From positions 186,001 to 250,000 of the forward strand of contig NZ_PNYA01000004.1 in assembly GCF_002879885.1 (NCBI RefSeq): a DNA stretch of 64,000 bases, in the 5' to 3' direction. The notes beneath the pieces were generated by a model. That model saw only the letters and a program-made list of their open reading frames with translations. It was not told the DNA's origin and searched no databases. Positions 26,366 to 35,769 of this stretch are shown here, in pieces. This DNA is from Trinickia dabaoshanensis (lineage in GTDB: Bacteria; Pseudomonadota; Gammaproteobacteria; Burkholderiales; Burkholderiaceae). Position 1 is the stretch's first letter. Each line of letters starts with the position of its first letter. Position numbers and translations under genes: made by a program.

Positions 26366-27330
26366 AGCGGGCGCGTGCTCGGAATGCCGGCCGCGAACGG
26401 ATCGTCGGACGCAAACAGCAACTTGCCCTCGGCCATCACGTGAGCGCGGCCCGTGATCGTCGGCACGATCGCCGGCGGCTCGCCCGCGACCTCATCGGCC
26501 GGCGCGTACCGTCCTTCGAACACGCTGCCGACGATGCTTTGCTGACGCCATACGGCGCCGGGCGCCAACTTGCCGTCGGCGGCAAGGCAGGCCAGCTTGG
26601 CGCTCGTGCCGGTGCCGCATGGCGAGCGATCGTAGGCATCGCCCGGGCACAACACGAAATTGCGGCTGTCGATGCCGGGCTCCTCGCCCGGCGCGAATAG
26701 CTCGATGTGATCGATCAGCGCGCGGTTCGCACCGGTCACGTTCTGGGCGATCAGGGCCTCGCGAATCTCATGCGTGAACGCGGTCAATTCGCCGATGCGC
26801 GACGGCTGGAGCACGCGGCCATGGTCGGCGACGAGAAAGAACCAATTGCCGCCCCATGCGATATCGCCCACGATTTGCCCGATGCCGGGCACCTGAACCG
26901 CGACGTCGCGCCGATAGCGGTATGCCGGCACGTTGCGCACCGACACCGCGCCCTCTTCGTCGAGCGTCGCCTGCACGACGCCGACCGGCGTCTCGATCAG
27001 ATGATGACCGGGCGAAAGCCGTCCCATATACGCCAGCGAGGCGACGAGCCCGATCGTGCCGTGCCCGCACATGCCGAGATAGCCCACGTTGTTGAAGAAG
27101 ATCACGCCGGCCGCGCATCGCCGGTCGAACGGCTCGCACAGCAAAGCCCCGACCATGACGTCTGAACCGCGCGGTTCGGTGACGACGCTCGCGCGCCAAT
27201 CGTCGTGGCGCGTGCGCAAGATGTCGAGCCGCTCCGCGAGCGGGCCGCTCCCCAGGTCCGGGCCGCCCGCGATCACGAGACGCGTGGGCTCACCGCCTGT
27301 ATGGGAATCGATGATGTGGATGGTTTTCAT
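26362..27330 (-). CDS. lhpA: 4-hydroxyproline 2-epimerase
   Basis: A 322-residue member of the proline racemase fold that interconverts trans-4-hydroxy-L-proline and cis-4-hydroxy-D-proline. Both catalytic cysteines are present: Cys88 in GMCGHGTIG and Cys238 in [11 protein letters not shown]; a Cys (not Thr) in the second position fits hydroxyproline epimerases. The family start [16 protein letters not shown] fixes the ATG at 27330. It is first of the lhpABFE operon and divergent from lhpC; the 201-base gap should hold the operator of the AraC-type regulator. Confidence 0.93.
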   Translation of the reverse strand: MKTIHIIDSHTGGEPTRLVIAGGPDLGSGPLAERLDILRTRHDDWRASVVTEPRGSDVMVGALLCEPFDRRCAAGVIFFNNVGYLGMCGHGTIGLVASLAYMGRLSPGHHLIETPVGVVQATLDEEGAVSVRNVPAYRYRRDVAVQVPGIGQIVGDIAWGGNWFFLVADHGRVLQPSRIGELTAFTHEIREALIAQNVTGANRALIDHIELFAPGEEPGIDSRNFVLCPGDAYDRSPCGTGTSAKLACLAADGKLAPGAVWRQQSIVGSVFEGRYAPADEVAGEPPAIVPTITGRAHVMAEGKLLFASDDPFAAGIPSTRPL

Positions 27331-27531
27331 GCGGCTAATGGTAGGAACGCACGCGCGCCGCGTCTTGGCGGCGGTGCGCGCAAGGCATGCAGATTTCGGC
27401 ATAGCGCACCGCGGCTTCGTACGCTGTGCCGAAATCGTCATCACCGATGCGCGAACGGCGCAAGACGCCGGCAACGCCCCGCCCTAAACTGGCCCCGCAT
27501 TGTTCTTATCGACCGCATCCGGAGAAATGAA

Positions 27532-28437
27532 ATGGCACCAGTCTGGCAAGGCGTCATGCCCGCCGTCACGACGAAGTTTCACGAAGATTTCAGCATAGAC
27601 CGCGCTTGGACGAAGAAAAACATCGAAGCGCAAATCGATGCCGGGGTGGACGGCATCATCGTCTGCGGCTCGCTCGGCGAAGCATCGACGCTCTCGCTCG
27701 ACGAAAAGCTGGAAGTGCTCGACGTCGCCGTGGACGCGGCGCGCGGCCGCGTGCCCGTGTTGCTGACGATCGCGGAGGACAGCACGCTCGAGGGCTGCCG
27801 CCAAGCGGAACGCGCCGCGAAGCACGGCGCCGCCGGCTACATGGTGCTGCCGGGCCTGCGCTACTTGTCCGATCGACGCGAGACCATCAATCACTTTCGC
27901 ATGGTCGCCAAAGCCAGCCCGCTGCCGATCATGGTCTACAACAACCCGCTCGCCTATGGCGTCGATATGACGCCCGAGATGTTCCAGGAAGTAGCCGACG
28001 AACCGAAGCTCGTCGCCATCAAGGAATCGTGCGGCGACGTGCGGCGCGTCACCGATTTGTTCAACGCGGTGGGCGAGCGCTACGCGATCTTTTGCGGGGT
28101 CGATAACCTCGCCATGGAAGCGATCTTGATGGGGGCGCACGGTTGGGTGGCCGGCCTCGTCTGTGCGTTCCCGCACGAAACGGTCGCGATTTACCGTCTG
28201 CTGCAAGCGGGGCGTATCGACGAAGCGCGCGCCATCTATCGCTGGTTCGCGCCGTTGCTCGCACTCGACGTTTCGCCGAAGCTCGTTCAAAACATCAAGC
28301 TCGCGGAAGCGATCGTGGGTCTCGGCACCGAGCCGGTTCGGCCGCCGCGGCTACCGCTCGCCGGTGAAGAACGCAATGCGGTCGAGCAATTGATTAGGAA
28401 TGCTATCGAATCTCGGCCGCCATTGCCGACCCTCTAA
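27532..28437 (+). CDS. lhpC: 1-pyrroline-4-hydroxy-2-carboxylate deaminase (DapA superfamily)
   Basis: A 301-residue class I aldolase-fold enzyme that deaminates pyrroline-4-hydroxy-2-carboxylate to 2-oxoglutarate semialdehyde. Superfamily marks are GSLGEASTLSLDEK, the conserved Tyr in MVYNNPLAYG and the Schiff-base Lys in LVAIKESCGD. The ATG at 27532 has GGAGA upstream. It is divergent from the lhpA operon. The last pathway enzyme, 2-oxoglutarate semialdehyde dehydrogenase, is not in the window. Confidence 0.92.
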   Translation: MAPVWQGVMPAVTTKFHEDFSIDRAWTKKNIEAQIDAGVDGIIVCGSLGEASTLSLDEKLEVLDVAVDAARGRVPVLLTIAEDSTLEGCRQAERAAKHGAAGYMVLPGLRYLSDRRETINHFRMVAKASPLPIMVYNNPLAYGVDMTPEMFQEVADEPKLVAIKESCGDVRRVTDLFNAVGERYAIFCGVDNLAMEAILMGAHGWVAGLVCAFPHETVAIYRLLQAGRIDEARAIYRWFAPLLALDVSPKLVQNIKLAEAIVGLGTEPVRPPRLPLAGEERNAVEQLIRNAIESRPPLPTL

Positions 28438-28449
28438 AACCCTCCTCGC

Positions 28450-28474
28450 GCAAGCGGCTTTCATAGCCGCTTGC
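28450..28474 (+). terminator. Hairpin after lhpC
   Basis: A perfect 10-base stem (GCAAGCGGCT/AGCCGCTTGC) with a 5-base loop, 13 bases past the lhpC stop. No T-run follows, so termination may need other factors, but the stem is strong. Confidence 0.55.
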
Positions 28475-28674
28475 CTACGCCTGCAAAGCGCCTCTCGAAC
28501 GCCAAAACCTCGTCTTTAAACGCCGCGAACGCCGCCATTTTCGAGTGGCGATTCGTTGCCTTCACAACCAATTTCTCGATCGGTTCATCACACGAATACA
28601 GCGCTATCTTCGGATAATTGGTATTTATTTCCATGTAACATCGCGCTTCCTTCAGCCCAACCCAAGGAAGACAC

Positions 28675-29646
28675 GTGACGTTCAGACGATTTAAATTCCT
28701 CTCAAAACTAGCTGCTTCTGCGCTCGTCGGCTGCGCAATGTACCTGCCCTTCGCACAATCCGCGCATGCGCAGGTCGAAACCCCGAAAGCCCCGATCTAC
28801 GGCGTGACGCTCGACGACCTGACGAAGTTCAACGCGATCATCGCCTCTTTGCAAAATCTTCCCTACCGTCCGACCGTGCGTGTCGTGTTCGATCCGGGCA
28901 CGTCGGCGGCCGATTACTACCCCTACATCGTCAAGCTGCATCAATACGCTTACGTAATGGGCGAAATCTACGATTCGTATTATTTCCCGACGGATTTGAC
29001 GACCTATACGGCTCGCGCGAAGGAACTGGTCGGCACGCTCGGCGCCAATGTGGACGTCTGGGAGATTGCGAACGAGATCAACGGCGAGTGGCTGCGTGCC
29101 GACTCGAACGGTCCGACCTCGACGGCCACGACCGAAGAGCAGCAGATCGGACAGATGGTGCAATCCGCCTACAACGTGGTGAAGGGTGCCGGCGGCAAGG
29201 TTGCCGTGACCGTGTACTACAACCAAGATCCGTCGGGCAACAATTGCTGGCAATTGCCGATGGACAATTGGCGCACGTGGCCGACGCAGTTCCTTTCGTC
29301 GACGGTGCGTAACGGCGCCGACTATGCGCTGTTCAGCTACTACCCGTACCAGGATTGCCCGGGACTGAACCCGTCGTGGAGGAACGACTTCGCCGCGCTC
29401 GAGAGCCTGTTCCCGAACGCCAAGGTCGGCTTCGGCGAAATCGGCACGTCGAGCACCTCGGCCCCGTGGTCGGTGCAGTCGAACCTGATCAAGACGTACT
29501 ACCCGATGGTCAACACGCTGGCCGATCCGAAGTTCATCGGCGGCTTCTTCTGGTGGAACTACTACGAGCAGATGCTCCCGTACTCGACGAGCCAGTACTT
29601 CCAACTGCTGCGCAACACGATCATCAACCTCAAAGCGCCGTCGTGA
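28675..29646 (+). CDS. Exported glycoside-hydrolase-like TIM-barrel protein of the exopolysaccharide locus
   Basis: A 323-residue secreted protein with a clear signal peptide ending near AQSAHAQ (residues 27-33). The fold resembles clan GH-A glycosidases: WEIANEIN carries the acid/base-like Glu134 after strand 4, and VGFGEIGTS carries the nucleophile-like Glu255 after strand 7. The exact family is not certain. Translation starts at a GTG (28675) after AGGAAG. It is convergent with the nfr operon. A periplasmic hydrolase that trims or releases the polymer is the likely role, like the hydrolases found in cellulose, Pel and PNAG loci. Confidence 0.75.
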   Translation: MTFRRFKFLSKLAASALVGCAMYLPFAQSAHAQVETPKAPIYGVTLDDLTKFNAIIASLQNLPYRPTVRVVFDPGTSAADYYPYIVKLHQYAYVMGEIYDSYYFPTDLTTYTARAKELVGTLGANVDVWEIANEINGEWLRADSNGPTSTATTEEQQIGQMVQSAYNVVKGAGGKVAVTVYYNQDPSGNNCWQLPMDNWRTWPTQFLSSTVRNGADYALFSYYPYQDCPGLNPSWRNDFAALESLFPNAKVGFGEIGTSSTSAPWSVQSNLIKTYYPMVNTLADPKFIGGFFWWNYYEQMLPYSTSQYFQLLRNTIINLKAPS

Positions 29647-29656
29647 CGCACCGCCG

Positions 29657-30547
29657 TCATCGAGAACTCGCCGCCCCAAGCCGCGCCGCGGCGCGGGGCG
29701 CCAAAGTCCGGGTCAACTCGTTCGACACGTAATGCGGCCCGTCGAACAGGTAGGCCCGGTACCCGCGATACGCCGCGAGTTGCGCTCGCAACTCGTCGGC
29801 GCTCGCCGCGCGAAAGCCGCCGTGCTCGCTCGGGCGAAACGCCTCGGCGATGACACGCACGCGATCGCGGCCCAGCGCCTCGGTCAACTCATCTAGATAC
29901 GTTCGGGCAACCTCCGGCCCGCGTGCGTACACGCCGCAGCCGTCTTGGAAGAACACGCCGACGTCGCGCGGCAGCCAAGTATTCAGCCATTGCGCGAGCG
30001 AGCGCCCCCCCACGTTCGATCGATCGTAGACCGAGATCCATAAAGGACGCGGTAATGCCTGCAATAAGGCCCCCAGCTTCGGCGCATCGGCCCAGGTCGG
30101 ATCGACTTCGACAGGGAAGTAATAGCCGGTCACGTGCAACGGTAGCGGAACGCGGGCGATCCGAGCGGACTCGCGCACGAGCGTTTCGACGTTCTCTCTC
30201 GCGCGCTTTTCATCGGCATTGCCGGCCAAGCCGAGGATGACGTTGCGCGCCCAAGGTTCGCGACCGATACGCGCCCAATCGGGCAGGTTGGCGGCCTCGT
30301 GCACGCCGGCGTTCGGCACGAACGCCGTATCGTCGACCACCACCCATTGCACCAGCAACTCCCGCACGCCGAGCAAGTGCCAATCGCCCACGGGATTCGC
30401 CGTGGCGTTATCGAGCTGCCAGACGATGCCTTGCGCGCGGCTATCGGTGGGCACGTCGGCGCACGAAGCGGTGAGTGCCGTGACTGCGTACGCGGCGCCC
30501 AGCACCGCCAATCGTAACGGCCACCGTCCGCGCAAGAACCGCCTCAT
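29657..30547 (-). CDS. Exported DUF4434-type protein
   Basis: A 296-residue protein with a basic start, a hydrophobic signal (LRLAVLGAAYAVTALTAS) and a Cys directly after it, so it may be a lipoprotein, although TASC is not an ideal lipobox. The body looks like a DUF4434 (TIM-barrel) domain: WHLLGVRELLVQW, VTGYYFPVEVDPTW, PLWISVYD and GVFFQDGCGV. The ATG at 30547 has GGAGGG just upstream, which favours it over 30565. It is the last gene of the nfr operon, 28 bases after nfrA. A carbohydrate-active role in the periplasm is inferred. Confidence 0.75.
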   Translation of the reverse strand: MRRFLRGRWPLRLAVLGAAYAVTALTASCADVPTDSRAQGIVWQLDNATANPVGDWHLLGVRELLVQWVVVDDTAFVPNAGVHEAANLPDWARIGREPWARNVILGLAGNADEKRARENVETLVRESARIARVPLPLHVTGYYFPVEVDPTWADAPKLGALLQALPRPLWISVYDRSNVGGRSLAQWLNTWLPRDVGVFFQDGCGVYARGPEVARTYLDELTEALGRDRVRVIAEAFRPSEHGGFRAASADELRAQLAAYRGYRAYLFDGPHYVSNELTRTLAPRAAARLGAASSR

Positions 30548-30575
30548 AAGCCCTCCCTCCACCACGCCGTCCGCG

Positions 30576-32273
30576 TTAGTACCAAAGTGTCAACTGAACG
30601 GCTAAACCGCGCGCGCGCGCGGCCGACGTCAGCGGGACATGGTACTGAACCGTCAAGTCGGCATAGCTCGCCGGTGCGCTGTAGCGATTCTCGCGGAACC
30701 AAAAGCGGAACTGCACACCCGGGCCGACGCTCATCGCGGTTTGGTGCTGTTCTTTGCTGTCGTAATCGAAAATGAAGGCCACATGCGGGTAGACCGTTAG
30801 ATGATCGCTGATCGAAGGTAACGCCCAAGTGTGGCCATACCGTAACTGAGAATACAAAATGTAACGGCCTTGGTGAAGGAAATAGTCGGCTTCCGCGTAC
30901 ACTTGCCACGCTCGCCAGCTCGGTTCGGTCACGCGCAAATCGTTACCGGCCTCCGACGAATAACCCAGCCTCGCGAGCCAATCGTTTTGCGATTGGCTAC
31001 CCAAACGCACGAGGCGCTCGGCACTCAACACGAGGTTCTGATCGGCGAGCGGCTTGTAGCGCGCACCGATCGAACCTTGTATCGTCGGCGCGCCCGTGAC
31101 GTTGCCCGATCCATCGTAGGCCGTACCGTAGCCGCGCACGAAGAACTGCAAGATGCGTCCGTTTTGGAAACCGATCTTCGGCGGCTGCCAATAAGCCTCG
31201 ATACCCGGCTGCAACACGCTGACCGTGCCTTGGTAGGAAAAGGCCGATACCTGATACGGCAAGCTGACGACGAAGCCCCACGTACGTTCGAGTTGCTGCA
31301 CCTCGCGCCGATAGCCGAAGCGCCGTTGCTCGTCGAACTCATGCTCGTGGTCGTCGGCGTCCAAGCTCGCTTCGAACATCTTGACGGCTTCGCCGTTCTC
31401 GCCGAGCCGCTTGGCCGCATAGCCCGCATCGGCATAGTTGTCGGCCTTGCCGCCGCCGAGTGCGAATCCCTCGTGAAAGGCCGTGAGCGCCTGGTCGTCC
31501 TTGTTCTCGCGCAAGAGGTCGTAGGCGTGTTGCAGCGTCTTTTGTGCCTCTTCGTTCTTCGGATCGGGTTCGCGCTGCTCGGCGTAGCCGATCAACGCGG
31601 CGGCGCTCTTCTTATCGTCGTCCGTCACCGCATGAGCCTGTGCAAGTTGCGCGGCCGCCAACGCGCCCTTGCGGTCGCCGTTTCGCAAACGCAGTTGAGC
31701 GACGCGCAGTTGAACGCCAGCATCGGGCTCGCCCTCGATCGGCTCCAACGCCTTCGCGGCTTGATCCGGTTCGTGCGCCATCAATGCGCTATCGGCCCAG
31801 GCGATCCGAAGGTTATGCTGCTGCGTGTCGTCCCACTGCCCTTTTTCGAGCGCCGCCGAAAAATCCGCCGCGGCCTGCTCGTAGCGCTGCTGCTTTTGCT
31901 GTAGAAAGCCGTGTTGCGCCAACACGCTGCCCTCGCCCGGATAGCGGGCGAGCAATACATCGGCTTGCCGGTCGGCCTCTTCGATCTTGCCCTCGCGCAC
32001 GTAGACGTCGAGCAACAGCAGGCCCAACTGCAGGCTCGATGGCTGGACCTTCACCGCGCGCGAGGCATAGCCCTCGGCCTGCACGAGATCGCCTGACGCA
32101 ATGGACTTATAAGCCGCATCGGCGAGGCGATACGCGCGCGGCGTCAGTGGCTGCGCACCGGCCAAGGCCACGTTGGCCTGGAGTGCCAGCACGGCGAAGG
32201 CCGCCAACCCGCCCGTTTTCGCGAACGCGGGCAAGCGCCTAGGGCGCGTCGATCGTTCTCGTTTCATCTGCAT
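30576..32273 (-). CDS. nfrA: NfrA-like outer-membrane polysaccharide secretin (TPR plus beta-barrel)
   Basis: A 565-residue exported protein. After the signal peptide come TPR-type repeats to about residue 330 (YPGEGSVLAQHGFLQQKQQRYEQAAADF and similar), then a C-terminal barrel with alternating aromatic strands, ending in W-Y, that matches the NfrA C-terminal domain. E. coli NfrA, the phage N4 receptor, is much longer (about 990 residues), so this is a compact version. The domain order parallels BcsC, PgaA and AlgK/AlgE, which carry polymer across the periplasm and outer membrane. It overlaps nfrB by 10 bases. Confidence 0.85.
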   Translation of the reverse strand: MQMKRERSTRPRRLPAFAKTGGLAAFAVLALQANVALAGAQPLTPRAYRLADAAYKSIASGDLVQAEGYASRAVKVQPSSLQLGLLLLDVYVREGKIEEADRQADVLLARYPGEGSVLAQHGFLQQKQQRYEQAAADFSAALEKGQWDDTQQHNLRIAWADSALMAHEPDQAAKALEPIEGEPDAGVQLRVAQLRLRNGDRKGALAAAQLAQAHAVTDDDKKSAAALIGYAEQREPDPKNEEAQKTLQHAYDLLRENKDDQALTAFHEGFALGGGKADNYADAGYAAKRLGENGEAVKMFEASLDADDHEHEFDEQRRFGYRREVQQLERTWGFVVSLPYQVSAFSYQGTVSVLQPGIEAYWQPPKIGFQNGRILQFFVRGYGTAYDGSGNVTGAPTIQGSIGARYKPLADQNLVLSAERLVRLGSQSQNDWLARLGYSSEAGNDLRVTEPSWRAWQVYAEADYFLHQGRYILYSQLRYGHTWALPSISDHLTVYPHVAFIFDYDSKEQHQTAMSVGPGVQFRFWFRENRYSAPASYADLTVQYHVPLTSAARARGLAVQLTLWY

Positions 32274-34252
32274 TCCCCCGGTTGGGCCGACTGCGCCACG
32301 CGGGGCGAAAACGCGCCCCCGGCCGCCGCCCGATCGAGATCCGTGCGTCGCGCATGGCGCGCGAGCTCGGTCGCGATTTCCGCATCGCTCGCCACGAAAT
32401 ACGCGACGTTGCAGCCTGCCGCACGCTTGACGGTCTCTCGCTCGTCTTCGGTCAGGGGACTGCCGACGGCAACGTTGAGCGTTCCGTCGTCCGCCGTCGA
32501 GAACGGCACGGCGCGATACGTTTGTTGTAGTTCAAGTGCGAAGGCGGCCTTGAAATGCCCAGCCGCCACGTTCGATAGGCTCACCCGCGGTAACTCCGCT
32601 TGCTCGGCTAACGCATCGGCGAGCGTCTCGGTGCCGACGAAGTCCGCCTCGAGCAACAACTCGCCGAGCCGCCTGCCGCACTCGGCTTGCCGAGCCAGAC
32701 CGGCCTCGATTTGCGCCGCCGTCACCACACCCCATTCGATGAGGATTTCGCCTAGCTTGCGCCGCGCCTTGCCCATTTGGTCGTTCGATAAATAGGTGTG
32801 GCTCGTCTTATCCCAGGCGATCGCCTTCCCGGTAATCAAGTGATTGACGAAGATGCGCCATGCCCGGCAAACCGCCAGGAAATTGATGAGGTTGTTGACG
32901 AATAGGCGCGGCAACGACAGCACGCCTTGCAGCGCGCCGTTGAGCTTGGCGACGAAGTACACCCGTTCACCGAGCCGGAGCACGAGCAGAACGCTGTTGA
33001 TCGTCAACAGCGGCACCAGCGATCCGCTCACCAACCCCTCGCCCGGCCCGCCGAGCGGCACCCATCCGGCCGCGCGCAACCCGGCAATCGACAGGTAGTT
33101 GACCAGCACGGCGTAGGCGACGATCGAGATGAGCGACGTCACCATCCCTTTACGATCGCGAAAGAACATGTACCGATCGCGCCAGCTTCCCTTCCATCCG
33201 AGCTGCTGCCACCCCTGAAACGAGATGCCGAGGATCCAGCGCGTGCGTTGCCGATAGGCCGTGCGCAGCGTGCTCGGAAAGTATTCGCGTGTCGCGAGCA
33301 GATTGCGCCCGATCGACATGGGTTTGCGCTGCTTGCTTGCCTGCTCGCGCACGGCGTCGGCAATCGGAAACCGCGCGAACATCTCCTTCATGCCTAGCTC
33401 GCGTAGGCGAAAGCTGAAATCGTAGTCTTCGGTCAGTGTGGACGTATTGAACGGCTTTCCGCCGCGCTCGGCCGATACGGCCTCGATCGCGCGCCGGCTG
33501 TAGCACGACGCGACGCCCGCGCCCGGTACGATACCCGTCAACTGTTGCCGCGACGGAATGTCCTTTTGATGCGTTTCGCTGAAGTCGTCCATATAGGTGC
33601 CGGCCACGAACTCATTCCATTTACGCGGCAGCGATAAGACCGGCAATTGCACGAGATCGTGATCGACGATCGCATAGTTGAAGTACTTCAGCTCGATCGG
33701 ATGGATCACATCCTCGCAGTCGTGCATGATCACGCCCGCGAACTCAATGTGATGCGTGCTCTCGTAGCGGCGTATGGCGCCGATGATCCAGTTCAGGCAA
33801 TCGGCCTTGCAGGTCGGGCCGTCGTTGAGCACGGTCGCGCGCACGACGCGCCCGGGGTGCCGGCGCACCATCCGCTCCACTTCGGCCGTCGTTTCGGCAT
33901 CGTTGTGATAAGTGCCGGCGAAGATGATGAAGCGCTCGTACTCCATCGTCGCCAGCGTGTTTTCGATCATCTTCGCGATGACGTCGTATTCCTTCCACGC
34001 CGGAACCATGATCGCCAAATACTGCTCGTCGAGTTCGCGTAGCGCCTGCGCATCGACACTCGAATTCGACTCTTTGCGAAACATCCGCTTTATTTCGAAT
34101 ATCCAGTAAAAACCATCCAGAAATAGATCGTCTATCGTGCTGATGAAGATGATGATCGCCGTCGCCATGGCGACGGCGTTCAGCGCCTCTAGATAAGAAC
34201 CCCACACCGATATATCGTGCATTTTCCGTTTAGCCGCTTTCGATTTCCACAC
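32264..34252 (-). CDS. nfrB: NfrB-like inner-membrane glycosyltransferase with C-terminal MshEN (c-di-GMP) domain
   Basis: A 662-residue membrane protein. One N-terminal helix (about 25-50) precedes a GT2 domain with MHDCED (177-181), TED (274-276) and QRTRW (335-339), the hallmarks of processive polysaccharide synthases. Several membrane helices follow (about 365-470). From residue 499 there are two tandem MshEN motifs (KLGEILIEWGV...GLARQ and RLGELLLEADF...ALAEQ), a known c-di-GMP-binding module, then a GspE-N-like end. E. coli NfrB has the same architecture and makes the N4 receptor glycan under c-di-GMP control. It lies downstream of wecB and overlaps nfrA. Confidence 0.9.
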   Translation of the reverse strand: MWKSKAAKRKMHDISVWGSYLEALNAVAMATAIIIFISTIDDLFLDGFYWIFEIKRMFRKESNSSVDAQALRELDEQYLAIMVPAWKEYDVIAKMIENTLATMEYERFIIFAGTYHNDAETTAEVERMVRRHPGRVVRATVLNDGPTCKADCLNWIIGAIRRYESTHHIEFAGVIMHDCEDVIHPIELKYFNYAIVDHDLVQLPVLSLPRKWNEFVAGTYMDDFSETHQKDIPSRQQLTGIVPGAGVASCYSRRAIEAVSAERGGKPFNTSTLTEDYDFSFRLRELGMKEMFARFPIADAVREQASKQRKPMSIGRNLLATREYFPSTLRTAYRQRTRWILGISFQGWQQLGWKGSWRDRYMFFRDRKGMVTSLISIVAYAVLVNYLSIAGLRAAGWVPLGGPGEGLVSGSLVPLLTINSVLLVLRLGERVYFVAKLNGALQGVLSLPRLFVNNLINFLAVCRAWRIFVNHLITGKAIAWDKTSHTYLSNDQMGKARRKLGEILIEWGVVTAAQIEAGLARQAECGRRLGELLLEADFVGTETLADALAEQAELPRVSLSNVAAGHFKAAFALELQQTYRAVPFSTADDGTLNVAVGSPLTEDERETVKRAAGCNVAYFVASDAEIATELARHARRTDLDRAAAGGAFSPRVAQSAQPGECR

Positions 34253-34334
34253 GAATATCGTGCGACGATTACCGGCTTGTTACCGTGCGTAGCCCCACAC
34301 TGAATACGCAGTCGAATAACGAAACCTGGGGCGC

Positions 34335-35549
34335 TCAAGCCGAGCGCAATGCTTGCAGCCCCGAAGCGATCGCATTGTGCAAAGGCAGCGCTTGCACCCC
34401 TGAATGGGACATCGACGAGAAGGTCGCCGGAACCGTCGACAAAGCATCGACGATGCGCTCGCTCGCATGTCCGTCTCCATAGGGATTCGTCGCATGGGCC
34501 ATCGCGGCGTATTGACTCCGATCGTCCAGCAAGCGGCTCAGTTCGAACACGATGCGCTCGGTATGCGTGCCCACGAGTCGCGCGGTACCGGCACGCACCG
34601 CTTCGGGACGTTCCGTCGTTTCGCGCGTCACGAGAACGGGTTTTCCGAGCGCCGGCGCTTCCTCCTGAATTCCACCGGAGTCGGTCACGATGAGGTACGC
34701 CTTCGACATCAAATAGACGAACGGCAAGTAGTCCTGCGGATCGATCAGATGCACGTTCGGCTCGTCGCTGAGCACCGCGTTGACGGGCGCGCGCACGTTC
34801 GGATTCAAATGAACCGGGTACACGAGCTGCACGTCGTCGTACTTGCGCGCGATTTGCCGCAGCGCTTCGCAAAATTGCTTGAACGGATCGCCGAAGCTTT
34901 CTCGCCGATGTCCCGTAACGAGAATCAAGCGGCGAGTAGGATCGAGAAACGGATAGCGTGCCGCGATCGAATCGGCGAGCACGGCATTTTCATCGAGCTT
35001 GCGCTTCACCTGCAGCAGCGCATCGATGACCGTATTGCCGGTGAGGATGACCTGCGAGGCCGGCGCCCCTTCGCTGAACAAGTTGTGCTTGGCCTGCTCG
35101 GTCGGCGCGAACAGCCACGACGCCACGGCGTCCGTCACACGCCGGTTCAACTCTTCCGGCCATGGCGACCATACGTTGCCGGTGCGCAGACCGGCCTCCA
35201 CGTGCCCCACCGGTATATAGCGATAGAAAGCCGCCAGGCTCGCGCCGAGGGTCGTGGTCGTGTCGCCGTGCACGAGCACGGCGTCGGGCTGCCAATCGTC
35301 GTAGACCTTTCCGATCGATTGCAGGATGCCCGAGGTCAGATCCCCGAGCGTTTGGCCCTCGCGCATCAAATCGAGATCGTACTCGGGCACGATATCGAAG
35401 AGATCCAACACTTGATCGAGCATTTGCCGATGTTGAGCCGTGACGCAAACCTTCGCGTCGATGCCCGGCTCCTCGGCCAGGGCTTTCACGAGCGGCGCCA
35501 TTTTGATTGCCTCGGGCCGCGTACCGAATACCGTTAACACCTTCTTCAT
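34335..35549 (-). CDS. wecB: UDP-N-acetylglucosamine 2-epimerase (non-hydrolysing)
   Basis: A 404-residue enzyme converting UDP-GlcNAc to UDP-ManNAc. Family blocks are [17 protein letters not shown] at the start, [48 protein letters not shown] and [20 protein letters not shown]. The ATG at 35549 fits the family start; the frame is open to 35624. It sits 82 bases upstream of nfrB. In E. coli the NfrAB polymer needs WecB supplied by another pathway; here the epimerase is in the locus, which strongly suggests that the donor sugar is UDP-ManNAc. Confidence 0.95.
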   Translation of the reverse strand: MKKVLTVFGTRPEAIKMAPLVKALAEEPGIDAKVCVTAQHRQMLDQVLDLFDIVPEYDLDLMREGQTLGDLTSGILQSIGKVYDDWQPDAVLVHGDTTTTLGASLAAFYRYIPVGHVEAGLRTGNVWSPWPEELNRRVTDAVASWLFAPTEQAKHNLFSEGAPASQVILTGNTVIDALLQVKRKLDENAVLADSIAARYPFLDPTRRLILVTGHRRESFGDPFKQFCEALRQIARKYDDVQLVYPVHLNPNVRAPVNAVLSDEPNVHLIDPQDYLPFVYLMSKAYLIVTDSGGIQEEAPALGKPVLVTRETTERPEAVRAGTARLVGTHTERIVFELSRLLDDRSQYAAMAHATNPYGDGHASERIVDALSTVPATFSSMSHSGVQALPLHNAIASGLQALRSA

Positions 35550-35769
35550 TTTTTCCCCGCTGATTGGGCTGTTGCGCTTTCCAGCGACACCGATCGGCGC
35601 GAGCTCACCCATCGTCACGCGCAACCACCGGCGTCATTCGCTTGCTTGCAAACTCCTTGCAACGAGACAGTAGAAGACCGAGCTTGGCAATGTCTGTGTG
35701 AGTCACCTCATTGCGGCGGCGCGAGCGCGCCGCCTATGGCGCGCTCGTGATCGAGGTCAAATGGGGCGG

